NCBI GenBank assembly: GCA_002418185.1
Contig: DIDN01000048.1
Coordinates: 1-18,135, forward strand
Direction of reading: 5' to 3'
DNA from: Deltaproteobacteria bacterium UBA5799
GTDB taxonomy: Bacteria; Desulfobacterota; GWC2-55-46
Length of the DNA stretch: 18,135 nt
Shown: positions 1-6,878 of the stretch, one piece after another
How positions within the stretch are numbered: position 1 is the stretch's first letter
Layout: the number at the start of each line of letters is the position of its first letter
Position numbers and translations under genes: made by a program
The notes under the pieces: model-generated
Database searches by the model: none
What the model was told of the DNA's origin: nothing
The model's input: only the letters and a program-made list of their open reading frames with translations

Positions 1-825
1 GCCTCTGAGATGGCGGCCAGGGCCGCCAGGGCGGCGCTCAAGGCCGCGGGTGTCGCGGCCGGTGACATCGACCTCGTGGTCGTCGGCACCGTAACCGCCG
101 AGATGGCCTTTCCGTCGGTCGCCTGCCTCGTGCAGGCGGAGCTGGGGATAAAGCCCGGGGCCGCCGCCTTCGACGTCTCGGCTGCCTGCTCAGGTTTCCT
201 TTACTCGCTTGATATCGCGGACAAGTACCTCAAGTCGGGCGGGGCCGGGAAGGCCCTGGTCATCGGGGTCGACAAGTTCTCGGACCTCATAGACTGGAAG
301 GACAGGTCCACCTGCGTCCTCTTCGGCGACGGGGCGGGGGCGGCAGTCCTCTCCGCGGAGAAGGGTCAAAGGGGCGTGCTCTCGTGCCGCGTGCATTCCG
401 ACGGCAGGCACTGGGATGCGCTCTATTGCAGGGCCGCCCGCCCGGACAGCCCCTTCGAGAAAGGGAGGAAGGAGCAGTCCTACCTCGTCATGAACGGGAA
501 CGAGACCTTCAAGATAGCGGTCCGCACGATGGGCCAGGCCATTAAAGAGGTGATGGAGGAGACGGGGCTTGAGCCAGAGGACATCTCGCTCCTAATCCCG
601 CACCAGGCCAACATGAGGATAATAAACGCGGCCAGGGAGAGGCTTAATCTCCCCGCGGAAAGGGTCTACACGAACCTCGACAGGTACGGGAACACCTCTG
701 CCGCGTCCATCCCCATCGCCCTCGACGAGGCGGTGAGGGACGGAAGGGTGAAGGCCAACGACGTGATACTGTTCGTGGCCTTCGGCGGCGGCCTCACGTG
801 GGCGTCGGCCGCCGTCAGGTGGTGA
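1..825 (+). CDS. fabH: Beta-ketoacyl-ACP synthase III (FabH), 5' truncated by window edge
   Basis: FabH condenses acetyl-CoA with malonyl-ACP to start type II fatty acid synthesis in the cytoplasm. The frame is open from base 1, so the first ATG (10) is internal; compared with the usual ~320-330 residues, roughly 50 N-terminal residues are missing. The whole Cys-His-Asn catalytic triad of this thiolase-fold family is visible: Cys in AACSGF (codon 187-189), His in PHQAN (codon 601-603) and Asn in YGNTSAAS (codon 691-693). The C-terminal FVAFGGGLTW motif is typical of FabH. It is followed after 33 bases by fabD, the first of several fatty acid genes in the same direction. The family assignment is secure; the acyl-CoA primer preference cannot be read from sequence alone. 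Confidence 0.96.
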   Translation, partial: ASEMAARAARAALKAAGVAAGDIDLVVVGTVTAEMAFPSVACLVQAELGIKPGAAAFDVSAACSGFLYSLDIADKYLKSGGAGKALVIGVDKFSDLIDWKDRSTCVLFGDGAGAAVLSAEKGQRGVLSCRVHSDGRHWDALYCRAARPDSPFEKGRKEQSYLVMNGNETFKIAVRTMGQAIKEVMEETGLEPEDISLLIPHQANMRIINAARERLNLPAERVYTNLDRYGNTSAASIPIALDEAVRDGRVKANDVILFVAFGGGLTWASAAVRW

Positions 826-858
826 CCACATTCTTAAATTTCCGAAGAGAACGGACTT

Positions 859-1800
859 ATGGGTAAAATAGCTTTCGTATTCCCGGGGCAGGGTTCGCAG
901 TCGGTAGGCATGGGAAAGAGTTTTTTCGATTCCTCTGAGGCCGCAAAAAAGGCCTTTGCCGAGGCGGACGAGGCTATGGGCTGCGGGCTTATGAGGCTGG
1001 CTTTCGAAGGGCCTTCCGACCTCCTCGACAGGACGGAGTTCACCCAGCCCGCGCTCCTTGCGGCGTCAATAGCGGCTCTCCGCGCGCTCGGCGAGAGGAC
1101 GGATTTCATCCCTGCCTGCATGGCCGGGCACAGCCTCGGCGAGTACACGGCGCTTGTCGCCTCGGGCGCGCTCGACTTCAAGGACGCGGTCCGGCTCGTG
1201 CACTTGAGGGGCAAATTCATGCAGGAGAGCGTGCCTCAGGGCGCGGGCAGGATGTGCGCCATACTGGGGCTCGACCTCGCTACCGTCCAGGTCATATGCG
1301 ACTCGGCATCGATAGACGCGGCCCGGGTCGTCCCGGCGAACATAAACACCCCGGAGCAGATAGTCATATCCGGGAGCGCCGCGGCAGTCGACATAGCCGC
1401 GAACCTCGCTAAAGAGAGGGGCGCGAAAAGGGTGGTGCCGCTACAGGTGAGCGCCCCGTCGCATTCGCCGCTGATGGAGAAGGCGAGCGAACGCCTCGGA
1501 GAGGAGCTTGAGAAAATCAGCGTAAACGGACTCAGGGTGCCCGTATACACGAACGTCGAGGCAGCGCCGTTAAGCGACGGCTCAAGGGTTAAGGAGCTAC
1601 TCTGCCTGCAGCTCACGAACCCCGTGAGGTGGGTGGACATCGTCAGGCGGATGAAGGCCGACGGGGTTGATACCATCATAGAGGTCGGCCCGGGCAAGGT
1701 GCTTTCGGGCCTCGTAAAGAGGATAGAGAAGGACATTAGCGTCTTGAGCGTCTCCGAGGCTTCGGATATCGAGAAGGCGCTTCCGATGCTCGATGCGTAA
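859..1800 (+). CDS. fabD: Malonyl-CoA:ACP transacylase (FabD)
   Basis: FabD moves malonyl from CoA to the phosphopantetheine of acyl carrier protein, feeding FabH and FabF. The 313-residue product has the usual family length. Visible motifs are FPGQGSQ near the N-terminus (Gln11 at the oxyanion hole), the nucleophile elbow GHSLGEY with Ser92, Arg117 (binds the malonyl carboxylate) and catalytic His202 in APSHSPLM. The C-terminal EVGPGKVLSGL is also typical. The ATG at 859 begins right at the conserved IAFVFPGQG strand, which supports this start, although no strong ribosome binding site precedes it. It lies between fabH and fabG; a 192-base gap holding a palindromic element separates it from fabG. 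Confidence 0.97.
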   Translation: MGKIAFVFPGQGSQSVGMGKSFFDSSEAAKKAFAEADEAMGCGLMRLAFEGPSDLLDRTEFTQPALLAASIAALRALGERTDFIPACMAGHSLGEYTALVASGALDFKDAVRLVHLRGKFMQESVPQGAGRMCAILGLDLATVQVICDSASIDAARVVPANINTPEQIVISGSAAAVDIAANLAKERGAKRVVPLQVSAPSHSPLMEKASERLGEELEKISVNGLRVPVYTNVEAAPLSDGSRVKELLCLQLTNPVRWVDIVRRMKADGVDTIIEVGPGKVLSGLVKRIEKDISVLSVSEASDIEKALPMLDA

Positions 1801-1855
1801 GCGGTTCAGGCCAGCTCGATTTAACAAGGTGCGGAAAAAACGTAAAATTCGCTTA

Positions 1856-1972
1856 GGCTGCTCAAAAAGCTCCAGATGCGAGGCGTCGAGAAGCGAGGAA
1901 TGAGGCGTATTTTTTATACGCCGCAGTGACGAGCGACGAAGACAACGAAGCAGATGGACTTTTTCAGCAGCC
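1856..1972. repeat. Intergenic inverted-repeat element with central hairpin
   Basis: The fabD-fabG gap carries an imperfect long inverted repeat. The left arm (1856-1878, starting GGCTGCTCAAAAAG) matches the reverse complement of the right arm (1951-1972, ending CTTTTTCAGCAGCC) at most positions. At its centre is a perfect 7-bp hairpin, GGCGTAT (1904-1910) and ATACGCC (1916-1922), around a TTTTT loop. The layout resembles small non-coding intergenic repeats that I recall as common in deltaproteobacterial genomes; that link is from memory. It ends about ten bases before the fabG Shine-Dalgarno sequence. It could act as a partial terminator or an RNA stability element inside the fab transcript, or do nothing. 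No transposase is linked to it. Confidence 0.7.
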
Positions 1973-1992
1973 TGTTAAAGGAGGAGGTACTC

Positions 1993-2736
1993 ATGAACGT
2001 AACCGGAAGGATCGCCCTCGTCACAGGCGGCGCCCAGGGCATCGGCAGGTCCATTGCCGAGAAGCTCGGCTCCTACGGGGCCGACGTGGCCGTGGCGGAC
2101 GTGAACCTTGAGAAGGCGACCGAGGTGGCCGACTCCATAAAGGCCATGGGCAGGCGCGCGATGGCTTTGAAGCTCGATGTCACGAACCTCAAGGAGTGCG
2201 AGGAGGCGGCTGAAAAGGTCTTCAAGGAGTTCGAGGCCATACACATTCTCGTAAATAACGCGGGCATAACCAGGGACGGCCTTGTCCTCAGGATGACCGA
2301 GGAGGACTGGGACGCGGTGATGGGCGTGAACCTCAAGGGCGCGTTCAACTGCACCAAGGCCGTCCTGAAGTACATGACAAAGGCGCGCTGGGGCCGGATC
2401 GTAAACATAGCCTCTGTCGTGGGCGTGGTGGGGAACGCCGGGCAGGCCAACTACTCCGCGAGCAAGGCCGGCCTCATCGGCCTCACGAAGACCATAGCCA
2501 GGGAGTTCGCGAGCAGGAACATAACCTGCAACGCCGTGGCCCCGGGCTTCATAGAGACCGCGATGACCGACGCGCTTTCCGAGAACGTGAAAAAGGAGCT
2601 CATGGACAGGATACCCCTCGGGAGGCTCGGCGGGCCTGCCGACGTGGCAAACGGGGTGCTCTTCCTCGCCTCGAACGCGTCGGGCTACATAACCGGGCAC
2701 GTGCTCAACGTAAACGGCGGCATGGCCATGCAGTAG
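1993..2736 (+). CDS. fabG: 3-oxoacyl-ACP reductase (FabG)
   Basis: FabG is the NADPH-dependent reductase that turns 3-oxoacyl-ACP into 3-hydroxyacyl-ACP in each elongation cycle. The 247-residue product is a classical short-chain dehydrogenase: the nucleotide-binding TGGAQGIG at residues 11-18, NNAG at 88-91, Asn113, Ser141, and the YSASK active site with Tyr154 and Lys158. The C-terminal VNGGMAMQ is typical. I chose the ATG at 1993 because AAAGGAGGAGG lies just upstream at good spacing. The in-frame ATG at 1954 would add 13 residues encoded by the right arm of the palindromic element and lacks a ribosome binding site. The strong site suggests efficient translation even if the element reduces read-through from fabD. 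Confidence 0.97.
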   Translation: MNVTGRIALVTGGAQGIGRSIAEKLGSYGADVAVADVNLEKATEVADSIKAMGRRAMALKLDVTNLKECEEAAEKVFKEFEAIHILVNNAGITRDGLVLRMTEEDWDAVMGVNLKGAFNCTKAVLKYMTKARWGRIVNIASVVGVVGNAGQANYSASKAGLIGLTKTIAREFASRNITCNAVAPGFIETAMTDALSENVKKELMDRIPLGRLGGPADVANGVLFLASNASGYITGHVLNVNGGMAMQ

Positions 2737-2750
2737 CGCGATGTTTAAAA

Positions 2751-2779
2751 TTGACAACCTCCCCGGTAGGTGTTATACA
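2751..2779 (+). promoter_or_regulatory. Sigma-70-type promoter for acpP
   Basis: A perfect TTGACA (-35, 2751-2756) is followed after 17 bases by TATACA (-10, 2774-2779). It begins 14 bases after the fabG stop and would start transcription about 50 bases before the acpP ATG. A dedicated promoter fits the very high cellular demand for acyl carrier protein. This is a motif match only. Confidence 0.7.
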
Positions 2780-2835
2780 CTGGGGTCTGGCGCAAAAGGC
2801 GGTAATTTCGTGACAATATTCCAGGAGGGGTGAGA

Positions 2836-3072
2836 ATGTCTGTTGAGAATAAGGTTAAGAAGATAATAATCGACCAGCTGGACGTGACCGAGGACGAGGT
2901 GACTCCGCAGGCCTCCTTCGTCGACGACCTCGGTGCCGACTCCCTCGATACAGTCGAGATGGTCATGGCATTCGAGGAGGAGTTCGGGATAGAGATACCC
3001 GACGAGGACGCGGAAAAGATAAAGACCGTCCAGGACGCGATAGAGTACATCAACAAGAAGGCCGGGAAATAA
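2836..3072 (+). CDS. acpP: Acyl carrier protein (AcpP)
   Basis: ACP carries growing acyl chains on a 4'-phosphopantetheine arm and hands them between FabD, FabH, FabF and FabG. The 78-residue, strongly acidic product has the canonical length. The modification site DSLDTVE contains Ser36, and the second and third helices (FEEEFGIEIPDEDAEK, TVQDAIEYI) are standard. The ATG at 2836 follows AGGAGGGG (2823-2830) at ideal spacing; an in-frame GTG at 2830 lies inside that ribosome binding site and is rejected. It has its own promoter at 2751-2779 and a terminator at 3187-3224, so it can be transcribed alone as well as with the fab operon. Confidence 0.98.
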   Translation: MSVENKVKKIIIDQLDVTEDEVTPQASFVDDLGADSLDTVEMVMAFEEEFGIEIPDEDAEKIKTVQDAIEYINKKAGK

Positions 3073-3186
3073 CCCGCGCCTGACCGCTTTTTCCCCGATT
3101 CTCCCGCAGGACATTAAAAGCCACTTCTGCTTCCGCCTGCGGCCCAGGGAAAGAATCTTATTCAGACGGAACCGCGTTCCCACATG

Positions 3187-3224
3187 CCGCCGGGAGGAGC
3201 TTAGACCCTCCCCGGCGGTTTTTT
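3187..3224 (+). terminator. Rho-independent terminator after acpP
   Basis: A GC-rich stem, CCGCCGGGAGG (3187-3197) against CCTCCCCGGCGG (3207-3218) with one bulge, is followed directly by six T residues (3219-3224). It separates acpP from fabF. The preceding stretch from the acpP stop (3073-3186) shows no convincing gene or site. Confidence 0.85.
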
Positions 3225-3227
3225 AAG

Positions 3228-3258
3228 GCAGGCAACGGGGCGACTGGAGCCTGCTTTT
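3228..3258 (+). terminator. Possible second, weaker terminator hairpin before fabF
   Basis: GCAGGC (3228-3233) pairs with GCCTGC (3249-3254), followed by TTTT. The loop is long (15 bases) and the stem short, so it may be a backup terminator or chance. It lies directly behind the strong acpP terminator. Confidence 0.4.
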
Positions 3259-3303
3259 AAAGTTCCTGGCCCATTTAAACCGGGAATTCAGAGGAATTGA
3301 AAA

Positions 3304-4539
3304 ATGAGAAGGGTAGTAGTAACAGGCATCGGCATAACGAGCCCGCTCGGGACCGGAGTCGAAAAGAACTGGGAGGCAGTGACCCGGGGCAGCTCCGGGG
3401 TGAGGGAGATAACGAGGTTCGACGCCTCGTCCTTCCCGGTGAGGATAGCCGGGGAGGTCCCCGACTTCGACCCCCTGCCGTACATAGAGAAGAAAGAGGT
3501 CAAGAAGATGGACCTCTTCATCCAGTACGCAGTGGCCGCGGGCCAGATGGCCTATGAAGATTCGGGCTACAGGATAACCGACGAGAACGCCGAGATGGCC
3601 GGGGTCTACATAGGCGCGGGAATAGGCGGCCTCCCGGCCATCGAGCACTGGTTCGACGTCCTGAAGGAGAAGGGGCCTGAGAGGATTACCCCGTTCTTCA
3701 TACCCATGGTCATAATAAACCTGGCATCCGGGCAGGTCTCCATAAAGCTCGGGGCAAAGGGGCCGAATAGCTGCGCTGTCACGGCCTGCGCCACAGGCAC
3801 CCATTCCATAGGCGACGCGTTCCGGCTCATACAGACCGGCATGGCGGATGTTATGGTGGCCGGAGGGACCGAGTCCACCATAACCCCGCTCTGTGTTGCC
3901 GGGTTCAACGCCATGAAGGCCCTCTCTACAAGGAACGACGAGCCAGCGAAGGCGAGCAGGCCCTTTGACAAGGACAGGGACGGGTTCGTCATAGGCGAGG
4001 GCGCCGGGGTGCTCTTCCTCGAGGAGCTGGAGTCGGCCAGGAAAAGGGGCGCGAAGATATACGCCGAGATAGCAGGCTACGGCCTCAACGCGGACGCCAG
4101 CCACATGACCACTCCGGCCCCGAACGGCGAGGGCGCGGCCAGGTGCATGAAGATGGCGCTACGTACAGCGGGGCTCAACCCCGAGGACATCGGCTACATA
4201 AACGCACACGGCACATCCACCTACTATAACGACCTCTACGAGACCATGGCCGTAAAGACCGTCTTCGGCGAGCACGCAAGGAAGCTCGCCGTAAGCTCGA
4301 CAAAGGGCATGACCGGCCACCTCCTCGGGGCCGCGGGCGGCGTAGAGGCCGTATTTACGGCCCTTTCGCTCCATCGCGGGGTCCTGCCCCCGACCATAAA
4401 CTACACGACACCCGACCCGGAATGCGACCTCGACTACGTGCCCGATGCCGCGAGGGAGGCGAAGGTCAATGCGGCCCTCTCCAACTCCTTCGGCTTCGGC
4501 GGCACCAACGGCGTGCTCGCCTTCAAGAGGTTCGAGTAA
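3304..4539 (+). CDS. fabF: Beta-ketoacyl-ACP synthase II (FabF)
   Basis: FabF elongates acyl-ACP by condensation with malonyl-ACP. The 411-residue protein has the expected length and the Cys-His-His triad of the KAS I/II group: Cys162 in VTACATGTHS, His302 in NAHGTST and His339 in MTGHLLGAAG. The C-terminal NSFGFGGTN glycine-rich loop is present. The ATG at 3304 is preceded by AGAGGA (3290-3295) at good spacing and begins at the conserved RRVVVTGIG strand. It follows the acpP terminator, so it needs read-through or a promoter in 3225-3290 that I cannot identify firmly. FabB and FabF are hard to separate by eye, but position after acpP and family motifs favour FabF. Confidence 0.97.
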   Translation: MRRVVVTGIGITSPLGTGVEKNWEAVTRGSSGVREITRFDASSFPVRIAGEVPDFDPLPYIEKKEVKKMDLFIQYAVAAGQMAYEDSGYRITDENAEMAGVYIGAGIGGLPAIEHWFDVLKEKGPERITPFFIPMVIINLASGQVSIKLGAKGPNSCAVTACATGTHSIGDAFRLIQTGMADVMVAGGTESTITPLCVAGFNAMKALSTRNDEPAKASRPFDKDRDGFVIGEGAGVLFLEELESARKRGAKIYAEIAGYGLNADASHMTTPAPNGEGAARCMKMALRTAGLNPEDIGYINAHGTSTYYNDLYETMAVKTVFGEHARKLAVSSTKGMTGHLLGAAGGVEAVFTALSLHRGVLPPTINYTTPDPECDLDYVPDAAREAKVNAALSNSFGFGGTNGVLAFKRFE

Positions 4540-4578
4540 GGCCTTGCCTCGTGGCCCCAAAAGTCGCATAATGAAAGA

Positions 4579-4716
4579 GTGCCTCTAAAAATTGCTCTTT
4601 TCCCCGATCTCTTTGTTAGGGCGAAAATAGAAATGCTAACATATTTACATATATGCTCCGCTTTTTATTTTCGCCCTGCCTCGACCTCGGGAAAAATATT
4701 CAATTTTTAGAGGCAC
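4579..4716. repeat. Long palindromic intergenic element, copy 1
   Basis: A 138-base element fills most of the fabF-rpiB gap. Its ends are a perfect 16-bp inverted repeat: GTGCCTCTAAAAATTG (4579-4594) and CAATTTTTAGAGGCAC (4701-4716). Inside are a TTTTCCCC/GGGAAAA pairing (4598-4605 with 4689-4695) and a perfect 12-bp stem AGGGCGAAAATA (4618-4629) with TATTTTCGCCCT (4666-4677). The apical part contains ACATATT (4639-4645) and ATGCTCCGCTT (4653-4663). A second copy lies at 16363-16505 with the same plan. It has no coding capacity. It may be a miniature mobile element, a REP-like repeat, a terminator or a structured RNA; the sequence does not decide. Confidence 0.85.
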
Positions 4717-4749
4717 CCAAAAGGTTATTGAAAGAAGAAAGAAGGGCAG

Positions 4750-5202
4750 ATGGAAAAGATCGCCATAGCAAGCGACCACGCCGGAAGGGAGCTCAAGGAG
4801 GACCTTAAGGAGTTCATGGCCTCTCTCGGAGTGGAGGTGCTGGACATGGGCGTGAACGACGATAAATCGGTCGACTACCCGGACTACGGCATCCCGGTTG
4901 CGGAGAGGGTCTCGAAAGGGGAGGTCCCCAGGGGGGTGCTCGTCTGCGGCACCGGCATAGGGATGAGCATACTCGCCAACAAGTTCAGCAACGTCCGGGC
5001 CGCGCTCGTCAACGACGTCTACACCGCCCGGATGGCAAAGGAACACAACGACGCCAATATCCTCGTCATCGGCGGGAGGATAGCCGGCAAGGGACTTGCC
5101 AGGGAGATGCTCAAGACCTGGCTTGAGACCGCCTTCGAGGGCGGCAGGCACCAGAAGCGGCTCGACAAGATACGGGAAGTGGAGAAGAAGAACGGAAGGT
5201 AA
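4750..5202 (+). CDS. rpiB: Ribose-5-phosphate isomerase B (RpiB)
   Basis: RpiB interconverts ribose 5-phosphate and ribulose 5-phosphate in the non-oxidative pentose phosphate pathway. The 150-residue protein matches the RpiB/LacAB family in length and motifs: SDHAG (Asp9, His10), VCGTGIGMSI with Cys66 and Thr68, the KEHNDAN segment with His99 and Asn100, and the phosphate-binding GGRHQKRLDKI with Arg133 and Arg137. Residue numbers coincide closely with the E. coli enzyme. The ATG at 4750 follows a purine-rich AGAAGGG with short spacing. It sits 59 bases before glyA, a pairing familiar from deltaproteobacteria; the link may be supply of ribose and one-carbon units for nucleotide synthesis. 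Confidence 0.96.
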   Translation: MEKIAIASDHAGRELKEDLKEFMASLGVEVLDMGVNDDKSVDYPDYGIPVAERVSKGEVPRGVLVCGTGIGMSILANKFSNVRAALVNDVYTARMAKEHNDANILVIGGRIAGKGLAREMLKTWLETAFEGGRHQKRLDKIREVEKKNGR

Positions 5203-5207
5203 AGGCG

Positions 5208-5230
5208 GGGCCGCGGAGTTTCCGCGGCCC
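5208..5230 (+). other. Perfect GC-rich hairpin between rpiB and glyA
   Basis: GGGCCGCGGA (5208-5217) and TCCGCGGCCC (5221-5230) form a perfect 10-bp stem with a 3-base loop. No T-run follows, so it is not a classical terminator. It may stabilise the rpiB 3' end or set relative expression of glyA, which begins 31 bases later. Confidence 0.55.
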
Positions 5231-5261
5231 ACGTTATTTCGAAATGGAGGCGGTAAGAAAG

Positions 5262-6518
5262 ATGGCCCTCAAGGAATTCGACCCCGAAGTGTACGACGCC
5301 ATACGGCTTGAGACCGAGAGGCAGGAATTGAAGCTCGAGCTCATCGCGTCCGAGAACTTCGTAAGCGAGGCGGTTATGGAGGCCGCCGGGAGCGTAATGA
5401 CCAACAAGTACGCCGAAGGCTATCCCGGCAAGCGCTACTACGGCGGCTGCGAGTTCGTGGACATAGTCGAGAGGCTCGCGATAGAGAGGGCGAAGAAGCT
5501 CTTCGGAGCGGACCACGTGAACGTGCAGCCCCATTCCGGCTCGCAGGCCAACATGGCCGTATACCTCGCGACAGTAAAGCCCGGCGACACGGTCATGGGC
5601 ATGAACCTGTCCCACGGAGGCCACCTTACTCACGGCAGCCCCGTTAACTTCTCGGGCCAGCTCTATAACGCGGTATTCTACGGCGTCCGCCCCGGCGACC
5701 ACAGGATAGACATGGACCAGGTGCGGGACCTCGCGAAAAAGAACAACCCAAAGCTCATTGTGGTGGGCGCGAGCGCCTATCCCCGTATAATAGATTTCAA
5801 GGCCTTCAGGGAAGTGGCCGACGAGGTCGGCGCGAAGATAATGGTCGACATAGCCCACATAGCAGGGTTCGTGGCAACGGGCCTGCACCCGAGCCCCGTG
5901 CCCCACGCCGAGTTCGTAACGACCACAACGCACAAGACCTTGAGGGGCCCCCGTAGCGGCGTCATAATGTGCAGGGAGGAGTTCGCGAAGGCAGTCGATA
6001 AGCAGATATTCCCCGGCATCCAGGGAGGCCCGTTGATGCACATAATCGCCGCCAAGGCCGTGGCCTTCAAGGAGGCTCTCGACCCCTCCTTTACGGCCTA
6101 CCAGAAGCAGGTGCTCGCTAACGCGAAAGTCCTCTCGGAAGAGCTCATCTCAAGGGGCTTTACGCTCGTATCCGGCGGAACCGACAACCACCTCATGTTA
6201 GCGGACCTTACGAAGCAGGACATAACAGGCAAGGAGGCCGAGGAGGCCCTCGTTAAGGCCGGCATAACCGTAAACAAGAACACCATCCCGTTCGAGACAA
6301 AAAGCCCCTTTGTCACGAGCGGCATAAGGATAGGCGTTCCGGCGGCCACCACCAAGGGAATGAAGGAGCCGGAGATGAAGGTCGTAGCCGGTCTCATACA
6401 GAGGGCCCTTGAGAAGAGGAACGACGAGGCCGCGCTCGATGGCATAAAGGCCGAGGTCAGGGACCTGTGCTCGAAGTTCCCGCTCTACAAGGGAAGGCTG
6501 GAAAAGGCTCCGGTCTGA
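5262..6518 (+). CDS. glyA: Serine hydroxymethyltransferase (GlyA)
   Basis: GlyA is the PLP enzyme that converts serine and tetrahydrofolate to glycine and 5,10-methylene-tetrahydrofolate, the main one-carbon entry point. From the ATG at 5262 the product is 418 residues, the usual bacterial length. The PLP lysine is Lys225 in TTTTHKTLRGPRSG (codon 5934-5936). Other family signatures are LELIASENFVS, YAEGYPGKRYYGG, HSGSQAN, and the cofactor aspartate and histidine in VDIAHIAG. I prefer 5262 because GGAGG lies about 11 bases upstream, whereas the ATG at 5244 has no ribosome binding site; the alternative adds six residues. A strong terminator follows at 6542. Confidence 0.96.
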   Translation: MALKEFDPEVYDAIRLETERQELKLELIASENFVSEAVMEAAGSVMTNKYAEGYPGKRYYGGCEFVDIVERLAIERAKKLFGADHVNVQPHSGSQANMAVYLATVKPGDTVMGMNLSHGGHLTHGSPVNFSGQLYNAVFYGVRPGDHRIDMDQVRDLAKKNNPKLIVVGASAYPRIIDFKAFREVADEVGAKIMVDIAHIAGFVATGLHPSPVPHAEFVTTTTHKTLRGPRSGVIMCREEFAKAVDKQIFPGIQGGPLMHIIAAKAVAFKEALDPSFTAYQKQVLANAKVLSEELISRGFTLVSGGTDNHLMLADLTKQDITGKEAEEALVKAGITVNKNTIPFETKSPFVTSGIRIGVPAATTKGMKEPEMKVVAGLIQRALEKRNDEAALDGIKAEVRDLCSKFPLYKGRLEKAPV

Positions 6519-6541
6519 ACTCAAGCACTCCGGGAAAACTC

Positions 6542-6583
6542 AAGCCGCCCGCCGGTTTTCATCAACATGCGGGCGGCTTTTTT
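6542..6583 (+). terminator. Rho-independent terminator after glyA
   Basis: AAGCCGCCCGC (6542-6552) pairs perfectly with GCGGGCGGCTT (6569-6579), and the T-run covers 6578-6583. The loop is 16 bases. It ends the fab-rpiB-glyA block. Confidence 0.88.
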
Positions 6584-6602
6584 ATGGCCTGAAATACCGT
6601 TC

Positions 6603-6631
6603 TTGCGCAGCACCATGAAATTTGGTAATTT
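6603..6631 (+). promoter_or_regulatory. Weak candidate promoter of the DUF3343 gene
   Basis: TTGCGC (6603-6608), 17 bases, then TAATTT (6626-6631). Each hexamer matches consensus only partly. If used, transcription would begin at or next to the ATG at 6639, giving almost no leader. An inverted repeat GAAATT-TGGT-AATTTC (6617-6632) overlaps the -10. Confidence 0.3.
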
Positions 6632-6638
6632 CCAGCGC

Positions 6639-6878
6639 ATGGAGTATATACTGGGCTTCGGCTCGACACACAGGGCGCTGAAGGCCGAGGCTATCCTGAA
6701 GGAAGCCTCCATTCCTTTCAGGCTACTGCCTGTGCCGAAGGCCCTTGACTCGGCTTGCGGGCTTGTCATCTCGGTCGATGAAGGCACGTTCGAGGGAGCC
6801 TTGAATACCCTCGAGAAAGGAGGGCTTTCGCCCAGGAATGCGTACAGGAAAGAAGGTGAGGAGTATGTTAAAATGTGA
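6639..6878 (+). CDS. DUF3343 / putative Se/S carrier-like small protein
   Basis: This 79-residue protein matches the pattern of the DUF3343 family (Pfam name Se_S_carrier), small proteins thought to resemble sulfur or selenium carriers; no biochemical role is firmly known to me. Diagnostic features are the opening strand EYILGFGSTHRALKAEAIL, the segment IPFRLLPVPKAL, and the conserved cysteine in SACGLVISVD (Cys40-Gly41). I chose the ATG at 6639 because the conserved domain begins there. Upstream in-frame ATGs exist at 6615 and 6567, the latter inside the glyA terminator and rejected. No Shine-Dalgarno sequence precedes 6639. Its 3' end overlaps the next gene by 14 bases, so the two products are probably made together. 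Confidence 0.75.
   Translation: MEYILGFGSTHRALKAEAILKEASIPFRLLPVPKALDSACGLVISVDEGTFEGALNTLEKGGLSPRNAYRKEGEEYVKM

Noticed and set aside
1954..1992. Earlier in-frame ATG for fabG
   Set aside because: The extra 13 residues come from the right arm of the palindromic element, and the strong AGGAGG site serves the ATG at 1993.
3073..3186. Possible small gene or RNA between acpP and its terminator
   Set aside because: No ribosome binding site with an open frame, no convincing structure and no RNA-family signature was visible.
6567..6638. Earlier ATG starts (6567, 6615) for the DUF3343 gene
   Set aside because: The first lies within the glyA terminator stem; the added residues do not fit the small domain. 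6615 cannot be fully excluded.
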